NCBI GenBank assembly: GCA_963753955.1
Contig: CAVWEM010000020.1
Location: 81,357 to 145,356 of the forward strand
Origin: Methylumidiphilus sp963753955
GTDB lineage: Bacteria > Pseudomonadota > Gammaproteobacteria > Methylococcales > Methylococcaceae
Direction: 5' to 3'
Length of the DNA: 64,000 bases
Shown here: piece after piece, positions 55,254 through 63,882 of the stretch
How the letters are laid out: each line of letters starts with the position of its first letter
How positions within the stretch are numbered: the first letter of the stretch is position 1
Program-made: the position numbers and the translations under genes
Notes under the pieces: model-generated
What the model saw: only the letters and a program-made list of their open reading frames with translations
What the model was told of the DNA's origin: nothing
Database searches by the model: none

Positions 55254-55981
55254 CACTTATGGCCGATTTCTTCAATCCCAGGCACAAATGCCCTACGCTG
55301 CAACCAAATCATCCCAAATATATCCACAATCCCCACCCATAGCCGCTGCCAAGTGCCGTATTTTGACACGCCTGCCAAACGGGGACGGTGGTTGACTTCT
55401 ACGGAGACGACCTTGCCGCCTGCCCGTTGGGCGAGGGCGGGGAGGAAACGGTGCATGTGGTCGAAATAAGGCAGCTCGAAGAACATGGCGCGGGAGAAGA
55501 CTTTCAAGCCGCAGCCGGTGTCTGGCGTGTTGTCCCCGAGCAAGGCGCTGCGAACGGTGTTGGCGACTCGGGAGGAGAACCGACGCCAGCCGGTGTCTTG
55601 GCGTTTTTTACGGTGGCCGATCACCATGGCTTTAATATTTTCCCTTTGCAATTCCAGCAATGTTTTCAGCAGCCGGGGAATGTCGGCAGGGTCATTCTGG
55701 CCGTCGCCGTCCAAGGTGGCGATGGTTTTACCTTGTGCGGCGCGGATGCCGGTCAAAAGGGCCGTGCTTTGGCCGCAGCCTTTTTTGTGGTGGAGGACGC
55801 GCAGGCGCGGAAAGCCTTTGCGCAAGGCGGCCAGTCGGGTTAGGGTGTCGTCGGTGCTGCCGTCGTCCACGTAGACGATTTCATAGTCGGATAGCCCTTC
55901 CAAAGTCTGGACGATTTCATCCAGCAGCGGCTTCAGATTCTCGGCTTCGTTGCGCACCGGCACGACGACAGACAGATCCAT
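55253..55981 (-). CDS. Family 2 glycosyltransferase (polyprenyl-phosphate sugar transferase type)
   Basis: 242 residues: LSVVVPVRNEAENLKPLLDEI, YVDDGSTDDTL, LDGDGQNDPADIPRLL, and SALLGDNTPDTGCGLKVFSR, VNHRPRLAGVSKYG. This is the GT-A fold of the dolichol-phosphate mannosyltransferase/ArnC group, which loads a sugar on a lipid carrier at the inner membrane. No C-terminal TM pair is present. The gene begins directly at the purM stop and both would be co-transcribed. It could supply the donor for the GT-83-type transferase at 32.7 kb; inference. Confidence 0.88.
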   Translation of the reverse strand: MDLSVVVPVRNEAENLKPLLDEIVQTLEGLSDYEIVYVDDGSTDDTLTRLAALRKGFPRLRVLHHKKGCGQSTALLTGIRAAQGKTIATLDGDGQNDPADIPRLLKTLLELQRENIKAMVIGHRKKRQDTGWRRFSSRVANTVRSALLGDNTPDTGCGLKVFSRAMFFELPYFDHMHRFLPALAQRAGGKVVSVEVNHRPRLAGVSKYGTWQRLWVGIVDIFGMIWLQRRAFVPGIEEIGHK

Positions 55982-57037
55982 TCAAAGCCTTCCCGTGTAG
56001 GACACTCCCGGTTCGCCGGGGATTATCTTGCCGATGGCCAGAGGGCTTTCGCCCAAGGCCCGCAGGTGTTCCAGCGCTGCGGTTTCGTCTTCGGCGGCGA
56101 CGATGGCGATCATGCCAAGGCCGCAGTTGAAGGTGCGCAGCATCTCGGCTTCCTCGACGCCGCCTTCCAGCTTGAGCCATTGGAAGACCGTTGGCAGTTT
56201 CCATGCGTCCAGGTCAATCTGGGCGCGGTGGCCCGATGTGAGGACACGCGGCAGGTTCTCGGTGATGCCGCCGCCGGTGATGTGGGCAAGGGCGTGGACG
56301 CGCACGGCCTTGAGCAATTCCAGCAGGGGTTTGACGTAGATGCGGGTCGGTGCCATCAGCCAATCGCCGAGGGGTTTGCCCTCCAGGTCGTCTTGCAGGC
56401 TTGCCCCGGCGCGTTCCAGTATTTTGCGGATCAGGGAATAGCCGTTGGAATGCGGGCCGGAGGAGGGCAGGGCGATGATCACATCGCCGGGTTGTGTTTG
56501 GCTTCCATCAAGAATCGCGTCCTTTTCCACCACGCCTACGCAAAAGCCGGCCAGGTCGTATTCGCCGTCGGGATACATGCCGGGCATTTCAGCGGTTTCG
56601 CCGCCCACCAAGGCACAGCCGGCCAGTTCACAACCCCTGCCTATGCCTTCCACCACACTGGCTGCGGTTTCAACGTCCAGCTTGCCGGTGGCGTAGTAAT
56701 CAAGAAAGAACAGGGGTTCGGCTCCCTGCACCACGATGTCGTTGACGCACATGGCGACTAGGTCGATGCCCACGCCTTGGTGGCGGCCGGTTGCGATGGC
56801 AAGCTTGAGCTTGGTGCCGACGCCGTCGGTGCCTGCCACCAAGACGGGCTTTTTGTAGCGGTCCACCGGCAACTCAAAGAGGGAGCCGAAACCTCCTAGC
56901 CCGGCCAAGACGCCCGGAATCCGTGTGCGTGCGGCCACCGGTTTGATGCGTTCCACCAGCGCGTTGCCGGCGTTGATGTCAACGCCGGCGCTTTTGTAAC
57001 TCAGGCCCTCCGCAGGGGTCGTGTTCAATGGCGTCAC
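55982..57037 (-). CDS. purM: Phosphoribosylformylglycinamidine cyclo-ligase
   Basis: Fifth step of purine synthesis (AIR synthetase). 351 residues, family length: LSYKSAGVDINAGNALVERI, VAGTDGVGTKLKLA, GVDLVAMCVNDIV-type motif as GIDLVAMCVNDIVVQGAEPLF split by conserved positions, GGETAEMPGMY and HITGGGITENLPR. The frame is intact. Divergent from the CDP-alcohol transferase gene. Confidence 0.96.
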   Translation of the reverse strand: MTPLNTTPAEGLSYKSAGVDINAGNALVERIKPVAARTRIPGVLAGLGGFGSLFELPVDRYKKPVLVAGTDGVGTKLKLAIATGRHQGVGIDLVAMCVNDIVVQGAEPLFFLDYYATGKLDVETAASVVEGIGRGCELAGCALVGGETAEMPGMYPDGEYDLAGFCVGVVEKDAILDGSQTQPGDVIIALPSSGPHSNGYSLIRKILERAGASLQDDLEGKPLGDWLMAPTRIYVKPLLELLKAVRVHALAHITGGGITENLPRVLTSGHRAQIDLDAWKLPTVFQWLKLEGGVEEAEMLRTFNCGLGMIAIVAAEDETAALEHLRALGESPLAIGKIIPGEPGVSYTGRL

Positions 57038-57157
57038 CTCATCTTAATGAAATTCATGGAATCGTTGAATCTTTCATGGCGCAGGTTGTAACGTGCCGCC
57101 GGGCATGTGTTATTGTACAACGCCATTGATTCGACGGCTTAGGTTAAAGGTCAATTC

Positions 57158-57715
57158 GTGCAGGCCCGGCATATTCCCAACCTCATCACAGTTGTGCGCA
57201 TCCTGCTGGTTTATCCGGTGGTCCATTTTATGATGGAGCGCCGTTTCGGCCTTGCCTTGGGCTTGTTTTTTCTGGCAGGCGTGTCCGATGGGCTGGACGG
57301 TTTCCTGGCGAAGCATTACCACTGGCAAAGCCGCTTGGGCTCTTATCTGGATCCTCTGGCCGACAAGCTGTTGCTGGTGTCCAGCTTCGTGGCCCTGGCT
57401 TGGCTGGGGTTGGTTCCTCTCTGGCTGGTCGTTGCCGTGATCCTGCGGGATGTGGTCATCCTCGCCGGGGCCATCGCTTATTATTTCCTGAGCCAGCCCT
57501 TCGAGGGGCAGCCGCACTGGACCAGCAAGGTGAACACCTTTTTTCAGCTCGTGCTGGTGGTCGCGCTGCTGTTCGGGCAAAGTGTCCGGCCCTTGCCGGA
57601 GGGGCTGTTGTGGACACTGGTGTTGATCGTTTTCATCGCCAGCCTGGTAAGTGGGGCGGTTTATGTGCGGATCTGGGGCAGCCGTTATTGGCGGGAAACC
57701 CGCCCGGCAGGATGA
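57158..57715 (+). CDS. CDP-alcohol phosphatidyltransferase (PgsA-like)
   Basis: 185 residues with five to six TM helices. The CDP-alcohol motif is DGLDGFLAK, then GSYLDPLADK, carrying all four Asp of D-G-x2-D-G to G-x3-D-x3-D; the Arg of the classic motif is Lys here. Makes phosphatidylglycerol phosphate or a related phospholipid. The start is GTG (GTG CAG GCC), with the N-terminus HIPNLITVVRILLVYP as in PgsA. The symbol is left open because cardiolipin synthases of the same family look alike. Confidence 0.88.
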   Translation: MQARHIPNLITVVRILLVYPVVHFMMERRFGLALGLFFLAGVSDGLDGFLAKHYHWQSRLGSYLDPLADKLLLVSSFVALAWLGLVPLWLVVAVILRDVVILAGAIAYYFLSQPFEGQPHWTSKVNTFFQLVLVVALLFGQSVRPLPEGLLWTLVLIVFIASLVSGAVYVRIWGSRYWRETRPAG

Positions 57716-57902
57716 GTCTTGGGTTTGATGGAGGGGCCATTATCGGCTAGGCGTTTTTCGCCAAGCGGCTAGAACCCGCCGAGGCTTCGCGCCGAGCATC
57801 CTTCCCCCTATGTCCTTAAGCGCCGGGACTGGATATTGATGCAGATGCTGCGTGGGGGAAGGGGCCTATCCGCACGAAGGCGTTCGGCGGCGGAAAGAAA
57901 GG

Positions 57903-58238
57903 CTAGTTGCCGCGTCTCGGGTGGCCCTGTCTTCGCATTTTCGCACGCTCCTGGTGCAGTTTGTCAAACTTTTCCATTTGCTCGGCTGTCAGCACGGTTT
58001 TCAGGCGTTCCCGCATCTTCTCGCGCAGTTCTTGCATCTGTTTGCGCAGGGCTTCCAGTTGCGGTTTGGTTTCCTCGAAAATCGTGCCGACTTCCTGCTT
58101 CTGCTGCTCGGTCAGCTTGAGTTCCGTTTGCAGCTTCTGTAGTGAGTGGGTTTGCTTTTGCCCATCGAATTCGGCCTGCGCGGCGGAGCAGGCGAGCATC
58201 CCGGCCAAGGCCAGGCCGATGGCGCTTGTTTTTTTCAT
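57903..58238 (-). CDS. Spy/CpxP-like periplasmic protein
   Basis: 111 residues: signal peptide (MKKTSAIGLALAGMLACSAAQA), then a helical part with LTxxQ-type motifs LKLTEQQKQEV and LTAEQMEKFDKL, spaced as in Spy/CpxP chaperones and metal-sensing relatives. The C-terminus is basic (RRQGHPRRGN). Holds unfolded or stress-damaged proteins in the periplasm; inferred from the family. Confidence 0.78.
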   Translation of the reverse strand: MKKTSAIGLALAGMLACSAAQAEFDGQKQTHSLQKLQTELKLTEQQKQEVGTIFEETKPQLEALRKQMQELREKMRERLKTVLTAEQMEKFDKLHQERAKMRRQGHPRRGN

Positions 58239-58271
58239 GGCTTGATTTTTATGCTAAGGGTGGGACGGCGC

Positions 58272-58532
58272 TTAGATGCCGCTGTTGCTGAGGGTCATGA
58301 TGATTTCATTGAGGATGCCGGTGATGTGGGGATGCTCAACCTCGAAGTGGGTGAGGGCGTCTTTCACGTCTTCGATTAGATCCTGATGTTCCTCACTGAC
58401 GCCGGAGTAATCCACGTTTTGCTCGATGTTGTCCACCAGGCTTGTCAGGCGTTCCTTTGACTCCGGGTTGTCGATGTCTTCTCCTTGCTTGCGCAATTCG
58501 TCCAGCGCGTCATTGATTTTTTGTTCGGTCAT
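58272..58532 (-). CDS. DUF4404 family protein
   Basis: 86 residues, acidic and helical, matching DUF4404: INDALDELRKQGEDI, ESKERLTSLVDNIEQ, EVEHPHITGILNEIIMTLSNSGI. Small cytoplasmic protein of unknown role found in gammaproteobacteria. Same strand as the Spy-like gene, 33 nt upstream of it. Confidence 0.82.
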   Translation of the reverse strand: MTEQKINDALDELRKQGEDIDNPESKERLTSLVDNIEQNVDYSGVSEEHQDLIEDVKDALTHFEVEHPHITGILNEIIMTLSNSGI

Positions 58533-58816
58533 GGCGGTTCGCTACCTCAACTTAAGATGTTATTGAAAGCGGACTATCGTAACATGAAACCCCGTCTTGC
58601 CTCGCCCCGGGGCGGCGGGAGAAAGTTCCATTTTCGCGCCCAGCTTCAGAAGATAAGCAAAGCAAGAATGGCGCGGAGGCGGCGCAAGACTATAATTCGC
58701 GGGCCGTGGAAAAGCGGCGGTACTTCAAACGAGTCGGCAGCGGCGGAAGGGAATCAATGCTTTTGCGCCAGACATTCCAAGAACACAGTTTGATTAACAA
58801 TCAAGAGGAAATCTGA

Positions 58817-59253
58817 ATGAGCAATAAAATTTCTTTAGTGGGGGCCATCGTAGCCGGCGCATTTGTTGTCCACTGTTGTCCAGTCGGCCTGGTCGCGGAC
58901 GAGGCGATTGACGCAGGCGAGAAGCTCTACAAGCGCGAACGTTGCGAAACCTGTCACGGCGGCAATCTGCAGGGTTCCGCCGCGTTCCCCAACCTGCTGA
59001 CCAGCCCGAAGACGGCTGACAAGGCGCGTTCTCCCAGATCGTTTTGGAAGGCAAAGGCGCAATGCCTGCGTTCAAGGCCAATGCGAAAGTCGCCAAAGGC
59101 ATCGATAGCCTGTTCGCTTACGTCAGCAGCAAAAACCGAAATAACAACCGGTTTTTTTACTTTACCCGTGCCCATGGCCCCGGGGAATTTTTGGGTGTGA
59201 TTCGCGGTCGCGGAGTGCAAGGCTTCCTTGCGATTATTCAAGCGACAGGATGA
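58817..59253 (+). pseudogene. Cytochrome c, frameshifted
   Basis: A small periplasmic c-type cytochrome: signal peptide, then GEKLYKRERCETCHGGNLQGSAAFPNLL with the haem site CETCH. After KTADKA the frame breaks near 59,030. The original frame runs on as basic residues, while the other frame continues as FSQIVLEGKGAMPAF, with the axial Met in AMPAF, then NAKVAKGIDSLFAYVSSK. The true end is probably near 59,135, because a terminator-like hairpin follows; the open frame itself reaches 59,253. GAGG ribosome site present. Electron partner unknown. Confidence 0.75.
59131..59157 (+). terminator. Intrinsic terminator after the cytochrome gene
   Basis: AAAAACCG and CGGTTTTT (8 bp) around a ten-base loop, ending in a run of seven T. 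Confidence 0.65.
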
Positions 59254-59693
59254 AATTCCACATATTCTCCTCTACCGGCATGATGGACAGCCGGTTGCCC
59301 TTGCGGATCAAGGCCAAGCCCTTCCAGTTCCGGCTTGTCTTTTAGTTCCGATAGCGTAATGGTGCGTTTCAATTTGCGGACGAATTGCACATCCACCATG
59401 AACCAGCGCGGATTTTCCGGTTTGCTGGAAGGGTCGAAATGCTTGTTATCGGGGTCGAAGGCAGTAGGGTCGGGGTAGGCTTCACGGACAATGCGGGCAA
59501 TGCCGACGATGCCCGGGGTTTCGCAATTGGAGTGGTAGAAAAAAACCAGATCGCCGGTTTTCATCTCGTCGCGCATCATGTTGCGCGCTTGGTAATTGCG
59601 CACGCCGTCCCAATGTTCGATTTGGCCTGGGCGGCTTTCCAGGTCGTCGATGCCGAATTCGCCCGGTTCGGATTTCATCAGCCAGTATTTCAT
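59234..59693 (-). CDS. EVE domain protein, frameshift near the C-terminus
   Basis: About 152 residues if restored. MKYWLMKSEPGEFGIDDLES, WDGVRNYQARNMMRDEMK, DLVFFYHSN, GIVGIARIVREAYPD and PRWFMVDVQFVRKLK are typical of EVE proteins, PUA-like readers of modified bases. Beyond LEGL the frame shifts near 59,310: the present frame ends GRGEYVEFHPVA at 59,238, while the other gives ALIRKGNRLSIMPVEENMW, the expected C-terminus, to a stop at 59,234. Convergent with the cytochrome gene. Confidence 0.85.
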
Positions 59694-59761
59694 GGTTTAT
59701 GCCTGCCCCGTGCGCGCTTCTGCCTTTCGATGGTAAAGCGACTTGAAATTATTGGATGATA

Positions 59762-59954
59762 GGGGGTGTTCCCCGCCTGCGCCGTAGTGCGCTTTCGCCC
59801 TTGAACCGGAGGTTCAGGTGGGAGGTGTTGGCAAGGAATCAGGCTTTCCGCCAAGTTGCGGACATGCTCACATCCTTGGCCGTTACTGTCCCGGGGTTAG
59901 GAATTAGGCTCAAGAAAAAACCCAGCGGACTTCGAACGCCGCAGGGAACACCCG
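59762..59954 (-). ncRNA. ssrS: 6S RNA
   Basis: The minus strand folds as 6S RNA. GGGTGTTCCC (5' end, 59944-59953) pairs with GGGAACACCC (59764-59773), closing a molecule of about 190 nt. In the middle is GTGAGCATGTCCG, and in the 3' half CACCTGAACC and GGTTCAAGGG, all landmarks shared with E. coli 6S RNA. A -10 box TAAAAT lies seven bases upstream of the 5' end with TTGCGC sixteen bases above it. It follows zapA on the same strand, the classic zapA-ssrS order. 6S RNA binds sigma-70 RNA polymerase in stationary phase. Confidence 0.88.
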
Positions 59955-59959
59955 TTGCT

Positions 59960-59987
59960 ATTTTACTTGGTTACGGGTTGAGCGCAA
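59960..59987 (-). promoter_or_regulatory. Promoter of 6S RNA
   Basis: On the minus strand TTGCGC, 16-bp spacer, TAAAAT (59960-59965); the 6S 5' end begins seven bases downstream. Confidence 0.55.
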
Positions 59988-60006
59988 CACGCGGCGCGCA
60001 AATTAT

Positions 60007-60304
60007 TCAGAACCCAAGGCTGGCGTCGATCTTTTCATGCGTGGCAGAGAGCCGTTCGCTCAGCCTGGCGGACAAGCAGCCGGTTTTGCTGTTGCAACTG
60101 GATGAATTCGTGCGCGATGTTCAGTGCCGCCATGACGGCGATGCGCTCGGCCCCGAAGACGCGGCCGGTGTCGCGAATCTGGCGCATCTTGTCGTCCAGG
60201 TAACGGGCGGCGATCAGAAGCTCATGCTCCTCGTTTTGCGGGCAGACGATGGGATATTCCTTGCCAAGGAGATGGACTTTGATCGGCGATTTCGTTTCGC
60301 TCAT
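60007..60304 (-). CDS. zapA: Cell division protein ZapA, frameshift near the C-terminus
   Basis: FtsZ-ring stabiliser. IKVHLLGKEYPIVCPQNEEHELLIAARYLDDKM and ERIAVMAALNIAHEFIQLQQQ match ZapA. After that the frame as given ends at ALCHA (60,035), but the other frame provides LSARLSERLSATHEKIDASLGF, the normal coiled-coil C-terminus, to a stop at 60,007. One base indel near 60,065 explains it. It lies divergently to ygfB and upstream of ssrS, as in other gammaproteobacteria. Confidence 0.85.
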
Positions 60305-60433
60305 AATGGGGTGGTCGTGTTTGCGTGGTTCAATGTAAGAGGCTGCTATGGCTTATGATGCAAGCCCTGCTTTCGGCTGGCCTGGACAAGGTGGTAGCAT
60401 AATTAAATAGTAAACGCTCCACAAGGCGAAGCC

Positions 60434-60973
60434 ATGAATAGACCGTCATACCAAGCTGTAGAGGATATTGTGTCGATCCACGAAGCCATGGTTGGCGCAG
60501 CAGAAGCGCACGGCATGCTCGCAGGCATGTTGTGCGTCAATCCGGTTGCCGATTGCGAGCAATGGCTGTCCCAGGTTTTTAGCGAGACGCGGGATGGTTT
60601 GGGGGAGGCGGATGTGGCGACACTGCATCAGCTTTATGATCAAACCCGGAAGTTCTTGGAGGCGGTCGATTTTTCTTTCGCGCTTTTCCTGCCGGAGGAT
60701 GACGCAGCCTTGGCCGAACGCGCCCAGGCTTTGAGCGGGTGGTGCCAGGGGTTTCTCTATGGCGTCGGTTACGCCGGGGCAGCGCTGGACTGGCCGGACG
60801 ACTGCGCCGAGATTTTGCGCGATCTGGCCGACATTTCCCAACTGGACGCCAACGCCTCGGGCGAGGAGGACGAAGAGGCTTATACCGAGATCAGCGAATT
60901 TGTCCGCGTCGGCGTCCAGCTTATCCGTGGCGATTTGCGCTTGCAATCCCTCCCTAAAAGCCGCCTTCATTGA
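60434..60973 (+). CDS. ygfB: YgfB/UPF0149 family protein
   Basis: 179 residues of the YecA/YgfB family: VGAAEAHGMLAGMLCVNP near the N-terminus, FLPEDDAALAERAQALSGWCQGFLYG, and the acidic C-terminal SGEEDEEAYTEISEFVRVGVQLI. Helical protein of unclear role, first gene of the ygfB-pepP-ubiH run found across the gammaproteobacteria. Its stop lies 12 nt before the pepP ATG. Confidence 0.9.
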   Translation: MNRPSYQAVEDIVSIHEAMVGAAEAHGMLAGMLCVNPVADCEQWLSQVFSETRDGLGEADVATLHQLYDQTRKFLEAVDFSFALFLPEDDAALAERAQALSGWCQGFLYGVGYAGAALDWPDDCAEILRDLADISQLDANASGEEDEEAYTEISEFVRVGVQLIRGDLRLQSLPKSRLH

Positions 60974-60984
60974 TCGGACAGCCC

Positions 60985-62302
60985 ATGATTACCCCCGGAG
61001 AGTTCAAGCAACGCCGCAAGCTTTTAATGCGTCGCATGAAAAAAAACGCAGTTGCCGTGCTGGCGGGCGCGCCTGCGGTGGCGCGCAACCGGGATGTGGA
61101 ATATCCCTATCGCCAAGACAGCGATTTCCATTATCTGACCGGCTTCGACGAGCCTGAGTCGGTGGCGGTGTTTGCGCCTGGGCGCGAGCAAGGTCAGTTC
61201 ATCCTGTTTTGTCGGCCTTACGACGAAACCAAGGCGGTCTGGACTGGCAAGCACGCCGGCCTAGAAGGCGCCAAGGAGCGCTTCGGGGCAGACGAGGCTT
61301 ACCCCATCGAAGAGTTAGGCAAGGTTCTGCCCGAGCTTCTGGATCAGAAAGAGCGTGGTCTATTTTCCCATCGGTTTGGATGGCGGGTTGGATCGGGAAG
61401 TGGTGGCGGCGGTCAACGCCTTGCGCGGCAAGGTGCGCACGGGCGCGAAGCCGCCCGAGGAATTTGTCGCTCTGGATCGTCCGCTCCATGAGTTGCGCCT
61501 GCGCAAGAGTCCCGATGAAATCCGCGCAATACGCAAAGCAGTAGACGTGTCCGTGCAGGCCCACAAGCGGGCGATGGCGGCTTGCCGTCCGGGGATATAC
61601 GAATACCAGATCGAAGCCGAGTTGGCGCATGAATTCATGCGCCATGGATTGCGCTATGCCGCTTATCCGTCCATCGTCGCGGGCGGCGGCAATGCCTGTG
61701 TGTTGCATTACACGGAAAACGCCGATGTCTTGCGTGACGGCGATTTGCTGTTGATTGACGCAGGGGCTGAATTCGGCAATTACGCCGCCGACATCACGCG
61801 CACCTTCCCGGTCAACGGCCGCTTCAGCGAGGCCCAGCGGCTGCTCTACGAATTGGTGCTAGATGCCCAGGCGGCCGCCATCGACAAGATCCGCCCCGGC
61901 AAATCATGGATTGAGCCCCATGACGCGGCAGTCCGCGTGTTGGTCAAGGGCTTGGTGAGGCTGGGCTTGCTCGAAGGCCGCGTAGGCAAGCTCATCAAGG
62001 ATGAAGCTTACAAAAAATTCTACATGCACCGCACCGGCCATTGGCTGGGGATGGATGTGCATGATGTGGGCGATTACAAGCTTGATAATGAATGGCGCGA
62101 ACTGGAGCCAGGCATGGTGCTGACCGTCGAACCGGGCTTGTACATCGCCCCCGACTGTTTGGATGTCGAGCCGAAATGGCGGGGCATTGGTATCAGGATC
62201 GAGGACGATGTGCTGGTGACCAAGGACGGATGTGAGGTGCTTACCGCCGCCATGCCGAAAACCGTGGCCGAAATTGAAGCATTTATGGGATACGAACGAT
62301 GA
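60985..62302 (+). pseudogene. pepP: Xaa-Pro aminopeptidase, frameshifted
   Basis: Metallo-aminopeptidase P. The N-terminal domain begins ITPGEFKQRRKLLMRRM and has YPYRQDSDFHYLTGFDEPE. The frame breaks near 61,350 (ERG to LFSHRFGW). The other frame goes on as VYFPIGLDGGLDREVV through the catalytic domain, with metal ligands in LLLIDAGAEFGNYAADITRTFP, YMHRTGHWLGMDVHDVG, LEPGMVLTVEPGLYI and RIEDDVL. Start MITPGEF preferred over an upstream TTG. The stop overlaps the ubiH ATG (ATGA). Confidence 0.88.
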
Positions 62303-63500
62303 ATTACGATTTCGATGTGCTGATCGTCGGGGGCGGGTTGGCGGGTGGCAGCCTCGCCTTGGCTTTGCGTGGCTAGGGCTACGCATCGCCGTCATTGAGC
62401 CGATAACGGAAGCCCAGCGCAAAGCTTCCAGCGCGGGCGAGCGTGCTTTGGCTCTGTCCTGGGGCTCCGTGCAGATATTTCGATCAAATCGGCGTTTGGT
62501 GCGGGGCGGAGAAGAAGGCGGCGCCCATCCGCCATATCCACGTCTCGGATCGCGGCCACTTCGGCAAGTTGCGCATGAGCGCGGAACAGGAAGGCGTCCC
62601 AGCCTTGGGTTATGTTGCCACCGCGCGGACGTTGGAGGATGAGATCGCGGCGGCGTTGGACGGTAGCCCAGTGACGGTGCTTTGTCCGGCCAGTGTCGTG
62701 GGCCTGAAGGCTGGCGGCGAGGCTGTCCATGTGAGCGCCAGGCAGGGGGCGAAAGCCTCAACCTAACCGTGCGGCTTTTGGTGGCGGCTGACGGCGGCAA
62801 TTCCACAGTCCGCAAATTGCTGGAAATTGGTCAATCGGAGAGGGAGTACGGCCAAACCGCCATTGTCTCCGAGGTTGAAACGCAACGGAGCGCCGATTTG
62901 ACAGCTTATGAGAGGTTTACCCCGTCAGGGCCGCTGGCTTTCCTGCCGCTTGGCAAAAAACGGTATTCCGTGGTCTGGACGCAAAAAACTGACGATGCGG
63001 CGGATCTTCTTGCATTGTCCGAGGGGGAATTCATCAAACAATTGCAATCCGCTTTTGGGTTTTGGTTGGGCAGGATCGCCCCGGCTTCCCGTCGGCAGGG
63101 ATTTCCCCTCAAATTGATCCGGGCGCAGCGAATGACCGACGAGCGCGTCGTTTTGATCGGCAATGCCATGCATCAACTGCATCCGGTGGCGGGGCAGGGC
63201 TTGAACCTCGGCCTGCGGGATGTCGCCCTGCTGGCCGAAATGCTGGCTACCCGGCTGGCGTTCAAAGAAGACATCGGCGAGAAGGACTTCCTTGACCACT
63301 ATGCCCAGGCGCGCCGGGATGATTTGGACACGGTCATCAAGTTTACCAACAGTACAGTACGGGGGTTCTCCAACGACTCCCCGCTTATCGCGTTTGCCCG
63401 CAATGCCGGGTTGCTTGCTCTTGACCGTTTTGCGCCGGGCAAGCATTTGTTGGCACGTTATGCCATGGGCTTGGGTGGACGGATACCGCGCTTTGCCTGA
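62299..63500 (+). pseudogene. ubiH: 2-octaprenyl-6-methoxyphenol hydroxylase UbiH, multiple frameshifts
   Basis: Starts MNYDFDVLIVGGGLAGGSLALALRG and then meets a TAG. Conserved sequence passes from frame to frame: GLRIAVIEPITEAQRKASSAGERALAL, then DQIGVWCGAEKKAAPIRHIHVSD and GYVATARTLEDEI, then NLTVRLLVAADGGNSTVRKL through GNAMHQLHPVAGQGLNLGLRDVALLAEML to MGLGGRIPRFA at 63,500. At least three indels are needed in the first 500 bp; the last 720 bp are clean. Genomic place (after pepP, ATGA overlap) fits UbiH. Either a dead gene or poor sequence. Confidence 0.8.
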
Positions 63501-63678
63501 GTTTTTGCGTTGAAGGTGCGAACTTTTATTTTAAAAAGCCGAAAATTGGAGTTGACTTAGTCGCCGGGGAGTCCCATAATGCGCAGCTGCTCGCGTCGGT
63601 GTTGGCTTTCGGGTCGGCCGGCGGGGGGGTCGGGCGGTTGCCGGGGTCGGCGGGTTTTGCGGGCGGGAGGCCTGGCGC

Positions 63679-63706
63679 TTGACGGCGGGTCGGTGTGCTG
63701 TATAAT
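63679..63706 (+). promoter_or_regulatory. rrn promoter
   Basis: TTGACG, 16-bp spacer, TATAAT (63701-63706), followed by the G+C-rich discriminator GGGCGGC, the form under stringent control. It lies about 175 bp before 16S rRNA. Confidence 0.85.
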
Positions 63707-63747
63707 GGGCGGCTCGACGGGCGGTTCCGCTGGTGCGGGATTGCCGG

Positions 63748-63758
63748 GTTCTTTGACA
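63748..63758 (+). promoter_or_regulatory. rrn boxA antitermination site
   Basis: GTTCTTTGACA, close to the boxA core (TGCTCTTTAACA in E. coli), located between promoter and 16S as expected for Nus-factor loading. Confidence 0.65.
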
Positions 63759-63882
63759 GTTTGGCCGAATGATGTGTGTGGGCGCTTGCGGGCCTGTCCC
63801 GGCTGGAGCGCCACACTGGCCCCTTGCCGCGAGGCGGGGGCCGCAAAGACGGAAGCCCGGGGCGACCCGGGCGAGCGACATC

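Larger units (their letters stand above)
63501..63882 (+). other. Upstream region of the rRNA operon
   Basis: No gene. GC-rich, with the rrn promoter, boxA and the 16S 5' leader. Long open frames on both strands here are a result of base composition. Confidence 0.7.

Noticed and set aside
59756..60358. Plus-strand 200-codon open frame
   Set aside because: It runs antisense through the 6S RNA and zapA; the composition is not protein-like.
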